Source: Dermatophagoides farinae (Eukaryota > Arthropoda > Arachnida > Sarcoptiformes > Pyroglyphidae). Taken from it: a DNA stretch of 64,000 nt. A model generated the notes under the pieces. It saw nothing but the letters and a program-made list of their open reading frames with translations. It searched no databases and was not told the origin of the DNA. Below, in pieces: positions 50,791 through 63,200 of this stretch (its first letter is position 1; every line of letters starts with the position of its first letter). Made by a program: the position numbers and the translations under genes. The stretch spans positions 3,286,001 to 3,350,000 of the forward strand of contig NC_134684.1 of assembly GCF_024713945.1 (NCBI RefSeq). The letters are read 5' to 3'.

Positions 50791-52326
50791 GTTGGTTGGC
50801 TTGTCGATTTATCGCATGTTCACTTCATACATTATGATGTTTACAGCGGGTCTGGGGTTGATTTGATTAGACTGACCTTTTGGAATTTTTTTTGTTTTGT
50901 TTTTTTTCATTCTTACCAAAAAAAAACATGTGTTTACTTGTATGCCGGTTTTTTTATTTGTTTTTTTCACTCTTTCTATGAATTTCGGTTCGATAATTAT
51001 TGATCACCACTGAATATTGCAAAAAAAAAATCAAAACCAAAATCTAAATATAAACAAAAAAGTTTAAAATAAAGAGAAAACAAAAAAAACCAAATGTGAT
51101 GTGATGATGTGTAAATAGTGATTATATATATTGGATCGATATAGGAAATGGACAATTTCTTATGAAAATAATGATGATGATGATGATGATTTTTAATAAA
51201 TCAAACTAAGAGGAAAAGACAATGGGGAAAAAAATCGATTCAGTTGTTGCTATTAATATCCGTGTAATAAAAAATGACAATTTCGAAATATTATCTACCC
51301 AAACAGGTTCGCTCATCATGTATTTTTTTCTCTGTTTTTTTGTTTGAACTTTTCTCTATTTTTTTCTGGTTGGTTGACAATTTTAATTTTTAATGAAAAC
51401 GATATCCAGAAAAAAAAACTCTGAATGATTTTCGATAAAATGTTCAATCAGTATTTGAAACTTTGAAACAATAAATAAATTGTGTTAATTATGTATTGAT
51501 GGATATTCGATAATCGAATATCATCGAATTTTTTTCTGTTGGTGGGGAAAAAAAAATTTTTTTTTGTTCTGATCCAAAGATTGATTGTTCATTGGAAACC
51601 GATAACCAGTATTGTCAACTTTATCATTGTTGCCATTGAGAAAAAAAAAGTTTCCAGTGTCTTTTTTTTCCATCCATTCATTTACTGATTTTTTTTTTTT
51701 TTTTTTTTTTGGTTTGCGATTGGATAGAATGGTGAATATTTAAAAAAAAAAAATTCGTTTCACTCACAAAGATGAGATGAAGATGAATAACAATAGTGTC
51801 GCCAACAACAACAACAACAAAAACAGCAGCAACAACAACAAGCGACTATAAATGGGAAACAGGAAGAGAAAAAAAAAACACAGCGACAACAACAACAACA
51901 ACATGAAGAAGCAATCAAAGAAAAAAAAACGAGAACTTTAAGATTAAAATGGATCGTTTTTTCTTTCCTGGTTTCAAACTTATGAAACAACCAGATCACT
52001 ACTATACTACATTACTAACTGATATGAAAAATACAATCATGATGATGATGATGATGATGAAATAAAGAATCAAGAATAAAAAAAAAGCTCAAACCATTAT
52101 AAATATTAACTAGAATATTCTCTTCAATATGTAGTGTCTCTCTCTCTCTGTGTGTGTGTGTGTGTGTGTATTGAAATGATTGAACTGAATCAATGAGGCG
52201 AATCTAAAGCGGTGGCGGTGGCGGTGGTGGACGATCTCAGTTAGTTCAGTTATATATGGTTCATTACTACTAGTTTTTTTTTTGGTTGTAGTTATCATTA
52301 TATTATGGATCGATTGATACGTATGG

Positions 52327-52366
<40 letters not shown>

Positions 52367-55300
52367 TCAATATTTTGATTTCGATTTTATTCAGTGAGAT
52401 TTTATTCACAGTGGAAAAGCTATTTCCATATAGAGAAAAAAAAATTTGTGGTTTCCATATACACGAATGGCCGTTTTTTTCATATTAAAAAAACATATAT
52501 ATATATATAAATCAACTAAGCCATCAAAAAATATATCAATGAAAATGTGGACATTAAATGGTGTTCAATTAATGTGTAGAAACAAAAAAAAAAAAAAAAA
52601 TAAACCAAATGACACCCATGTGAACAGACATAAATATCGAAAATAGAAGAAGAAAATTGATGTCAAAAATAAATTGAAATACAGACACACATGCACACAC
52701 ACACACAAACACTCATTTATATCCAGAAAAAAAAGACAATATTCTTGATTCTTAATATTCTTAATAAATTCTGTGGTTGCCACTACTACTACTACTACTG
52801 CAATAATAAACCATGTACAGTGTTCAATGAATTTCAATTTAAAAATTTTCATCATGTAACACAACTATAATCATCATAAATAAGTCCTACTTCATTCCAT
52901 TCCATTCGATTCCATTCAAATTCTTTTTTTTTGTATTCATATTCAATTTATGAAAATTTTCTTTTCTTCCCATTTCTTTATTCATCGTCGTCGTCGTCTT
53001 TTTTTTGGATTTTTTTTTCTGAATGAAATTCCATCATTTGAAAAATGCCGACATACAAGAATTTATACAGAATAAACATACAAACATGAATATTCAGTTT
53101 GTTTGTTGATAAAGTAATTTCATTTGCAATTATTTCTATCAGAAAAAAAATTATCAAATGAACAGCAAAATAAATAAATAACTGAATAAAGATATACAGT
53201 GTTGATTTAATCATTGGAATTGGTTTTTTTTCTGTGTCCATGTGAATGAAATGTTCGCAGATGGTCAATAAAATAATTGGGCAACAACAACAACAACAAC
53301 AACAAAAAGAAAAAAAAATTTTGTCCATCTTATCATCATCATCATATTTGATACAATTTTTTTTGTTCAGTTTCATCGTCCGTTATGTCAACAACAACAA
53401 CAACAAACTGAATCAAGTAGTATCCACTTCAATTTGTGATATTATCTATATGATGATATTTTTCATTCTTACACGAATAACCCGGAGAAAACTAGACAAA
53501 TGAAAAAAAGTGTTGAATTCAATTTGATTTTAGCTGGATAGCACAAAAATTATCAATTCTAACACTCTATACATACAGACAGACAGAAAAAAAATGTAAA
53601 CCATCACCCAAAAACACACACACACACACTTTACATTGAAGCAGATGCCAATTCACAAAAGAAATCCTTCGTTATTTTGTTTTGAATGGGCAAATCCTTA
53701 TCATTGTTGATTGTCAGCATATAGAAAACAAAAAACAACATGAGACAAACGATACGATTTAAGAGATATATGAAGAGACAAAACAAAAAAACCTTCGACA
53801 GATAATACCCACTAAAGAAATGTAATAAGCAATGAACATTGATGATGATGATGATAATGGCGATGGTTATGATGAAGCAATTTTTTTTTGATAAGAATCT
53901 ATATGACTGCTGCTGCTGCTATCATTATCCCGGACACTATTGACATAATGTGAAATGTTTTTTTTTTGTTTTGTTTTGTTTCCAGAATATATCGCCAGAA
54001 TATATATATGAAACAATGAAAGTAATGTAAATGTAACAAGAATCACCAAAAAAAATGTAATGAAACACAAAATGAGACATGTAGAATGAAAAATAAGGCA
54101 AACAATTCTTTGTATGATTTAGATTAGAATTTGTAATCATCATCACCATTTTTTTTTATTGCTATAATTCATTTGTACTCATAATATATTCGATATGGAA
54201 CACATAGACAAAGTTCAAGCGTTTTTTTTTATTCTGTGTTAACCAAATGATCAAGATGATAATTGGAGTTGATGATGATGATGATGATGATAATGTGAAT
54301 TATTCCAACCAACAAAGATCGAATTCAGAATCAGAGAAAAGAATTCTTTCAGCTTATATTCGATTAAATATGGAATACTATAACATATGCACAAATTAAA
54401 TGTCAAAAATATTACAAACACATAACATGTGACACGCCCATATATTACATGACATGTGATGGAAACAAAAAAAAAAACAACAAAGAATTTCATGGTTCAT
54501 TAACATGGAATAATCATCATCATCTTCATCGTCGTCGTTATTATTAACAACAACAACAACAACAAAAACGGAATAAGAAATTAATTCTGAAATTTTTGTT
54601 GTTGTTGTTGTTGTCTTCCATATGCATTATTACAGAATCAGAATCGGAATAATATTTTGACATGTTGTTCATCATGCTGTTGTTGTTGCTGCTGCTACAA
54701 AAATTTTTTTTCACCTATTTTTTTCTATCATAAACTAATGAATAATTGATATCTGGGAGAAATGAACAAAAAAAAACAAAAACAAAAATTCATTGATTCC
54801 AAGATCTCAGCCATTGAAGAACAAAAAAAAATTTTTAGGCCATAAATACGAGACATGACAGTAAGAAAAAAACAAAATGCCTAATTGAATTATAACTTTG
54901 TCGTCGTAGTCGTCGTCGACGGCAACAACAATTATAATGATGACTTGATGGTTCACTACTTTCGTTGTTACTGTCTGTCATCAAATGTTGATGATCCATG
55001 ATCCACCAAAGAGAGAGAACCAAAAAAAAAAAAAACGAAAATGAATGGCCATTTCTCAGGAACAAACCCGGATTGTTTTTTTTTTTTTTTTTTTTTTGTT
55101 ATTTGTTGTTGTTGTTACCAAAGGATAATTGTTGATCGTGTGTATGCTATCTTTTTCTTGTTTGTTTTTTTTTTTTTTTTTTTTTTTTTTGGCTCTTGAA
55201 AATGATTTTCCTGTCTTCAATAATAATACTATGATGATGATGATGATGGCCATTAAATATGATACTAGACACGCACACATTCACTTACAAATGCACAAAT

Positions 55301-58300
55301 GAATATTATTATTATTATTACAGAATAAATCGTGATCACGAAACTGAAGAAAACAAAAAAAAAAAAAATTCTTGTGAATAAAAATCAACAACAACAACAA
55401 AATAGAATCACTATACTACTAAGCCTAGATGTTTTTTTTTTTTTGTTTCCAATAGTTTGTTGTTGTTGTTGTTGTGCTGTATGCCTGTCTGTCAAAAAAT
55501 GTGTGTTAGTAGTAAGTAATTTAGCCATTCATTCATTCATTCATTCATTCATGTCCACTATTTTAAAAACAATGACAATCTTGAATACTCTGTACACGTT
55601 TTCAATGGCTAATTGTTAATGGATCGAAAAATTGAATGAAATGGCTGTATTTATAGTTATTTCTCTTTTGCTAAATAAATTTTACACAATGTGACAATGG
55701 TCATGAGTCATAGTAATAATAATAATAATTTCTTAATGTAATTAAAACTGAATGAATGTTAAAGAATGTATGTAAAACTTTCAATCAGTAAATCAATGTG
55801 AATTGTTGTTGTTATTGTTGTTATTGTTGTTGTTGTAATTTGTGATGAAGAAAAAGAAAAATTTCTTTGTTCATAGCATCAAGATAATATAAATTCCAAT
55901 ACATTGCTTGTTGAAAATGGATGACAACATTTTGTTTGGATGTCATCACCATTGTTGTTGTTTCAATTAAATTGTTTTATATACAATGTTGTTGTTCAGT
56001 AATGTGTGGGTGTGTGTGTGTGTGTGTGTGTAGAATAGAACAAAAACAAGTGACAGAATGAAAAAAAAAACAAAAAACATTAAGACAACGAATATATAAT
56101 GCCAACAGATTTAGAATTTCTTTTCTTTTTCTTTTTCTTCATTCGGTTCAATTATGGGCCAGCAAAATTGTCTGGAAAATGGCGAAGAAACAAAAAAAAA
56201 AAATAAAATAAAAACCGAAAACCAAAGTATTCGATCATCATTTGTTGCTGATGATGATGATGATGATGATGATGATCGAAGGATAAAAATGATGATGGTG
56301 AAACACATGATGGTTTAATCGAATCAATCAATCCATCAACATTGATGGAGAGAAAAAAAAATTGATGTTGCAAAACCGACGGCAAAAAAACAAACAAACA
56401 AACAAAAAATTGTTTGACATGTATAAATCCCATAACCAGAAAAAATCAAATCAAATCGAAACGATGATCATGTGTTTTATGTGTTCCAAATATTTATCGC
56501 AAAAAAAAAAAAAAAAACTTATTATGGCCAATATGTCTGACGACACACACACACACATCTGCTACGTTTTCATCATCATCATCGTCATCTTTTTTCTTTT
56601 TTTTTGTTAATCCAATTTTTTTTTCTTTGATCAATCGTCGTGTTTTGTTTGCTTTTCCGGTAAGATTTTTTTTTTTCTTATGCTCTCTCAATGAAACAAA
56701 CCTAAATAATGATGGAATCGATTGGAAACACACTGATGATTCTGATCATTTTTTATTTTCTCAGTTGTTGTTGTTGTTCTATTTAATCGAATGAAATGAA
56801 AAATGATATTGAAGCTAATTATGATTCATATCATCATCATCATCATCATGTTGGTGATATAATAATCGACAAAATGATAACAGCCAGATACAGATTGTGA
56901 AATAAGTAATTGGATGATAAACAAATCAACAATGACGACGAAGATCAAGAGATCATGATGATGATGATGATGATGATGATGTGATAATAATAATCTGTAG
57001 CCATGAGAACAATAAACAACAACACAAGGGCAGAAAAAGCTGAAATTATCAATCTCGCTGTGATAATCACACATTGGTGAATGAATGAATGAATGAATGA
57101 TGATGATGATGATATAATCAAAGAATAGGCTACCATTATCTATTCAAAAGTTTTGTCAGCCATATATTCATATATGAACCGCCAGTATCAAGAATCATCA
57201 TTATCATTATACGATGTATATTCATGAATGAATGAATGGAGAAAAAAAATGCAAGAATTGTCAATTACTGCATAGATCTGCATATTTTTCATCCTACATA
57301 CATTACATATACATCGAATGAAAATCAAAAGTAAAAAAAAAAGAATCAGAATCAAGAATTACGAATCCTCTGATTATGGTTAATTTTTTCGAGAATTCAA
57401 ACTGACAAGTTTTAATAACAAGTAAGATGAAAAATCTATTTCAATTTTATCGTTTTTTTTTCTTGTACTACAAATTCAACTTCTAATTCATTCATTTTTT
57501 TTTTGTTATTTCAAATATATTCGTTTTAAAAATGATGGCCACATTTTCGATCGAAAACTTTGCCATTAAATTAGATCATCATCGGTCTTGTTTCGTTTAT
57601 GAGAACAGAATGAACAAGAATCAACGACAGTTGAATAAGTCAAATGGCATTAATTATTCTTCATTCATTTGTATTGGTAAAAACAAAAGTTGAAATTTAA
57701 ATTATTGCCACTTTGGCCATATATATTTGAACAAGACAATAATGATTCATCACTATGTATGTAGGAGTCTTTTTTTTCATTTTGATTAATAAATCAGATA
57801 AAAAGTCTAATTTTTATCATTATGATCGATGCATAATTCACAATCTGTGTGCGATCGTGTGTGTGTGTGTTTCAAACGAATTCTGTATATAACTGGGGTG
57901 AATAAAAATAATGATGAAATTGCCAATGGCATATTTTTCACAACATTTACATTTGAAAAATGATTACAAATCTATGGAAAAACTGTCAATGGAAATGAAA
58001 AAAAGAATAATTTTCCATTCAGACATGAGAATGTCAATTTGAAATAAAAAGGCAAACATGCACACACACACACACACTTAACGAAAATTAATCAATAACA
58101 ATGATTCGGTAGTCAAATTCTCATGTATAGTACCAGTCGCAAGCCGACATGAATAATAAGAATATATATTCACAAGAATATTGAATGTAGATGAATAATC
58201 ATTACGAAAAAAAAAGTGAGAAATTCTTACCATTTTGTAGGAATCCATTCCGTGGTTTGGCACCTAAATAGGCCAGATTGACGTTTGCTTTTCTACCATC

Positions 58301-58360
58301 AATAATTGGATTGGCATCTTTGACGGCTCTTTCAGCCGATTCACGATTCACCATTGTCAC
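42587..58360 (-). CDS. RBM24/RBM38/SUP-12-type RNA-binding protein, 5' partial
   Basis: Three exons on the minus strand: 58360-58231, 48534-48417 and 43298-42587, with phases 0, 1 and 2 agreeing, giving 319 residues to the stop. Exon 58360 begins at [15 protein letters not shown] and continues [21 protein letters not shown], the second half of the RRM and the family signature just after it. The first half of the RRM (RNP2 to GYGF) was not found up to 64000 and must lie beyond the right edge. Downstream sequence is [15 protein letters not shown], then a tail of Ala, His, Pro and Ser runs, as the family's Ala-rich C termini are. Relatives bind GU-rich RNA and control muscle splicing and mRNA stability (SUP-12 in nematodes, RBM24 in vertebrates); that role here is inference. 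Confidence 0.9.
44250..45045 (-). mobile_element. Decayed mariner-family transposase (Tc1/mariner superfamily)
   Basis: The minus strand reads, with several stops and frame changes, as a mariner transposase from the helix-turn-helix part to near the C terminus. Recognisable pieces in order are [44 protein letters not shown] (first catalytic Asp region) and [12 protein letters not shown] (second Asp). The third-Asp region is degraded, with His where Asp is expected. No terminal inverted repeats were found, so the edges are approximate. It is an inactive fossil in a host intron, in the same orientation as the host gene. Confidence 0.85.
45976..45983. repeat. Target-site duplication of the MITE, left copy
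   Basis: TACATCAT, identical to the right copy at 46133-46140. Confidence 0.85.
45984..46132. mobile_element. Non-autonomous hAT-type MITE, GC-rich, 149 bp
   Basis: Perfect 14-bp terminal inverted repeats (CAGGGCCGGCCGAG) flanked by a perfect 8-bp direct repeat TACATCAT. An 8-bp duplication and CAGRG-type ends are hallmarks of the hAT superfamily. Inside are three spaced copies of GCGAGGCCYTGTG at 46004, 46043 and 46083, about 40 bp apart. There is no transposase, so an autonomous relative must have mobilised it. The element is strikingly GC-rich in a very AT-rich region. Confidence 0.85.
46133..46140. repeat. Target-site duplication of the MITE, right copy
   Basis: TACATCAT directly after the right inverted repeat, then host CATCATG. 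Confidence 0.85.
48755..48792 (-). other. Candidate 38-nt cassette exon of the RBM24/38-like gene
   Basis: On the minus strand a T-rich tract and TTTGCTAG acceptor precede 38 nt, followed by a GTAAGA donor, 220 bp upstream of the 48534 exon. One frame is open ([12 protein letters not shown]) and leaves in phase 1, as the next exon needs, but requires phase 2 entry while the 58231 exon leaves in phase 1. Direct inclusion would therefore shift the frame and stop soon after. Confidence 0.3.
49110..49137. repeat. 28-nt poly-A run
   Basis: Uninterrupted A run, followed by GAAAAA and five CCAG units (49144-49163). Confidence 0.9.
50760..50787. repeat. (GT)n microsatellite
   Basis: About 14 uninterrupted GT units in the second RBM24/38-like intron. 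Confidence 0.95.
51502..51522. repeat. Perfect 21-bp near-palindrome
   Basis: Two 10-bp arms, GATATTCGAT and ATCGAATATC, around a single A. Confidence 0.9.
52327..52362. repeat. (ATC)12 microsatellite
   Basis: Twelve uninterrupted ATC units, the longest pure example of the triplet that dominates this region. Confidence 0.95.
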
Positions 58361-60224
58361 CTATATATGAATATGAATAAAATGAAAAAGCAAAAAAAAA
58401 ATTGTCATCATGATCATCATAATTTGGCCATATTATCGAGAAACAAAATAAGACAAAACAAGAAATAACAAAAAACGATCGGCAGTTTTTTCAGTTTATT
58501 CAATGTATTAAGCATTAGTGATCCAATCAATTTAATTGTATTCAATGATTTATATCAATGGTATGTATGTTTGCGAATGTATCAATGTGTTATTAGTTTG
58601 ATGGAAAAAAACAAGAACTAACAACTTGAAAACACAGCCGATGATTTACATATTTTTGCCAATTTTTACATCATCCCTTGATCAATACAATTTTCATTCA
58701 ATATGGCTAGGCAGGTTCATTGAAAAACCGTCCACCCACCCACCAAACCAACACACAGGTCATCATCATTGATCATTATCAGGATAAAGAATTTCCTGTA
58801 GCGATATTTTTGCACTTGTTTATCATCATCATGACAATAAATTTGATGCAATAAAATGAGAATATATGTTAAGCAGCAGCAGCAGAAAAAAAAATCCAAT
58901 ACAATTCTATGTAGCCAACAATCATGCAATCAAATATGCAGATTTTTTTTCATTCATTCTGATTCTCAACATTCATGGAAACAGAGAAAAACATGGAACC
59001 AACCATAATGATGATGTGATGGTCGACAATCATCATCATCATGACATCATTATGTTCTCATGATGATTTTGAAATTCTCATGTTAAAAAAAAAATCCCAA
59101 AAGAAAATGAACAATAACCAAACCAAAAAAAACGTGAAGAAATTCAATCTTTCTTTCTTTCTTTTTTTTTCTCCCATCACAAATTCTTTGAAATATTGAT
59201 TTTGATGCAACTGGATTGGAAATGGGAATCACTAAAGTGTATGGCGTATATGAAATTCAATTTTCCACATAAATATGGATAAGTTCTGTGTCTGTATCTT
59301 TTTTTTCATTCTCTCTCCCTCTCTATCATTTCGATTTCAATTGGGCAACGTATGAATTGTATTGAACAGTTAACGAACGAACGAACGAAGAAGAAGAAAA
59401 AGAAGAAAAAAAAATAAGAAAATCAAATTGGAAATCAAGGAATGAATCAAGAAATGTTTTTTTTTCTCTCTCTCTCACTCACTCGTTCTTTTCTCATTAT
59501 TTTTTTTTCCTTTCACCACTGATGTCTTCAACAGATAAATTTTTAATTTAAATTGATGAATGGATGAATTCACATATATATACAGAATCATATCCTGTGA
59601 AAAAAAAAAATTTTTTTCAAGCCGCAAGGAGCAAATCAATTCATGAATGTATGCTATGTGTGTGTGTGTGTGTGTGTGTGGGAGGAAGAAATCCCAGAGT
59701 GCATTCACACATACACAGTTTGCAAATGAAAAAATATTGAATGGCGACAAAATTGAAATTGGAAAAAAAATCAAAGAAAAAACAACAACAACAACAACAA
59801 CAACAACGATGACGACGACGACGACGACAACAAAATTCAAGTATAAAGATAGGGTTGAAAATCAAGTGAAAAAAAAATAAAAAAAAAATTTTCGGCTGAC
59901 AAAGTTTCAATTATTGAATCGTTTGAATCGGAAACAGATTGATTTTCATTTCAAGAATTCAATCATGAAATCATTTTCAATTTTGAAGTTAGTGAAAAAA
60001 ATAAAAAATTTTTTTTTTTAAATTGGATGAAAATAATAATAACACATAACGGAGGTCAAAATAGTCGTTATTGGATGTTTGTTCTCCTTCTTTCTCTCTA
60101 GAATAAAACAGCAATAAATTGATAACATAACACATGTGGAATATTCTTGAACAGTCTGATAATAGACTACAATTAGTAGATTTTATTCTCTATATCCACA
60201 TTGCCTTGACACAGATCAACAGAG

Positions 60225-60260
<36 letters not shown>

Positions 60261-63200
60261 AAAAATATTCGCTCTGTTGGTCGTCAAATCAATGGCTCTA
60301 GTTTGATTGGAATCGATTCCAGGCGATAAGGGAGACAACAACAAAAAAAAGTCAATGCAATTTTCACTAGACAACAATACCATTCAACACTCGTTTTTCT
60401 TTTTTTTGCTTTCGTTCATGACAATGAATTCCGGAATCAAAGAAAAAGTGAAAAGTTCCATCAATCGGAATGAAATGAAATTCAAAAGTGAGAGAGAGAG
60501 AGAGAGAGAAAAGAGTGAGAATAAAAATAAATTTGAAACATTCAAACAACCAAACAGCCGTGAAATTGTTATTCTAGATTCTGTAGACATTGGTTGTTAT
60601 TTTGGATTATATCTTGTATAAAATCATTGGAATTTATACGAAAGTCACTTATACGAACGACTAAACATGCTGCTGTGATTGTTTTTCGGAAAAAAATAGA
60701 AGAAGAAAAAATTCGGTGAATATATACGATACGGCAATACGTTGATGGTTTCGTATATATATTCATACTGAAACACAACAGCAATCGTTTGAAGCCATTA
60801 AGTAGATTATAATTAACCTACTTTTTCATAATTCCATACACATAAAATGATAATAAAAAAAAAACAGAAAAAAATACACACCATTTTTTTTTCTCCTAAA
60901 CATGTCACTGATAATAGTATAGTGGTGATGGTGGTGATGGTGGTGGTGATGGTGGTTAGAGTATATCAAAACACGTTTTTTATATTAAACAAAAAAAAAT
61001 TACAGTGAAATAGAGGTGTGTTTTGATCAGCAAATGATCATTGAAGAGAAAACAAAAAAAAATTACACCATGTACTACTCATCATCGTTATCGCTCAATA
61101 CATACACATAAAACAAACTGACCAATGGCCAATAGAATCACAATCACAATTCGTGTTTGTGTGTTCATGTGTGTAGAAATATACTATATTTACCAAAGCA
61201 AAATAAACTACTCAAGGGGAAGAAAATCAAATCAAAGTAAAATCTGAAACAGAATAATGATGAGAAAAGTCATTGTAATCATTATCATTAGCCCTTAGTA
61301 AAGCGAATCAAACAAAACAAACAGAATTCGTATGTACCAAACACAATGTCCAATTTAATCAAAGAATCATTGAAAAAAAATTTGATGATAAACAACCACC
61401 CACAGAAGTGCTAGTCTCCATCATCGTCATCATAAAAAAACTGACCTATAACGTATAGAATCAATAAAAATTCATAATAAAAACAACAACAACAACCACC
61501 CACCCACAATCAAAATGAATTATTAATAATGATGATCATGAATTATAATCAGAGAGAAAAAAAAAGTGGAAAAAACAATGAAAAACAAAAAAAAAATTCT
61601 ACAGGACATCCAGAAAACCAGAAAAGATAAAATAAATGAATGAATGAATAAATGTACGATTAATTAATATTAGTCCGTTCATTCAATTCAATTCAACATC
61701 ATGACATCATAACATCGACATTTTGCTTTTTTTGGATCTTCATCATCATCATCATCATCATCGTCCGTGTGATTCAACACAATAAAGCTCGATGCTCACC
61801 CATATAACCCCATGCAGTTTGTTTGTTTGTTTGTTTTTTTTTTATTTACAAAATTTACTGCTTTCATTCATATATATTAATTTTTTCCACATTTTGTTAT
61901 CATGGGTATTTTTTTTTGTTTTGGTTAAAGAATAATAACCAGAATTTTTCTCGTTTGTTGTATGCAAAAAAAAGGCAAAGATTAATTATCTTAGCACATT
62001 GAGTGAGTATAGAGGAAAAAAAATCCAAGAGGTTAAAAATAAGAAACAACAACAGAATATTCTTTAGAATATGCAAGATTAGTTTTTTTTACTCACTGTT
62101 TTCTGATTAAAAATCTTTTTGCTGTTGTTGTTGTTGTTGTTGTTGTAGAATACATAAAATAATTTGTTGGTAAAGATTTTTTAATTTTTTTTCTGTGTTT
62201 TCTCTCCCAAAAAAGAAAAAAAAAATTCTTGTCTACGCTGACAAAATAAAGTTATCCATAATGCTGAAAACGTGTTCAGTGATCATCATCATCATCATCA
62301 TCTTTATTGTCATGATGAAAATGAAATTTTCTTTCACTAGGTCAAATCCAAAATCAAATAATCTCAAGGCACAGAGAGACAGAGAGAGAGAGACAGTGTT
62401 GCTAAGCTTTACAAATTGTTTTGAAAAGCAAAGCAAAAAAAAAATGAGAATCCCGTGGATCTAGAATCTAGAATTCAAGGATGGTGTGTATTTTTTTTTT
62501 TTTTTTGTTTCCTCAGAAAAAAGCTTTTTTTTCCCCATTGCCAAATATGAAATAAACAAGAGATGAACGAAACAAAAAACGTTTTTCTTCTGTCCATATA
62601 TATATATGGATGGATAGAATGGAAAAAAAAGTTTAAGAATTGAAGTAGAAAAAAAAACTTTTGTCGAAAACAAATTCTGTACAAGATGGGAAGTAATTTT
62701 GTTTTGTTTAGTTTCGGTTTGCTTCTATCTTGAAAAACCTGGTATATACAGTGCATATAACGATAAAATGAATTGTTATTTGCTGCTTGGCCTGAAAAAA
62801 GCATTTTATTTTCCAGTTTCCAGAAACTTTTCTTTGCCATACACACACACATACACACTGGTAAACCAATTTTTAGACTTTTTTTCCATTCTTGAACATT
62901 CAACATTCACCACATGGTATATCGAAGATGAAACGGCACGAATTCATCCATATAACGACAACAACAACAGCAACAAAAAACGACATTCGACAAATCTCTG
63001 GACAATTTAAAAATGATGATGCTTTTCTTACTATCAAAAAAAAAGAGAATTAAAGAATAGAAGAAAAAAACCGAAAAAGAATTTCAAACATCAACAATCC
63101 ATATCCACATATATAAGACAGATATCATTGGAAAGTTGGATATTCTACAGTCGCTACAAATCATCAAAATTTGAAAAAAAGAACCAAAAAGAAAAATTTT

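Larger units (their letters stand above)
48535..58230 (-). other. Second visible intron of the RBM24/38-like gene (9.7 kb)
   Basis: Donor GTAAGA at 58230, acceptor TATATAG at 48535. It holds abundant ATC/ATG, CAA, TG and poly-A/T tracts and one candidate 38-nt cassette exon at 48792-48755. Many Cys-, His- or Phe-rich open frames arise from microsatellites and none looks coding. Confidence 0.65.

Noticed and set aside
51768-51845. 78-nt segment with strong splice-like borders on the minus strand
   Set aside because: The acceptor and donor look good, but the content is a TTG repeat with no plausible reading, and keeping the frame is not evidence by itself.
52327-52362. Regular short repeats that might suggest a CRISPR array
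   Set aside because: Pure ATC microsatellite without spacers, in a eukaryotic intron.
59475-59910. Val- and Cys-rich minus-strand frames
   Set aside because: They arise from CAA and GAC triplet repeats inside an intron.
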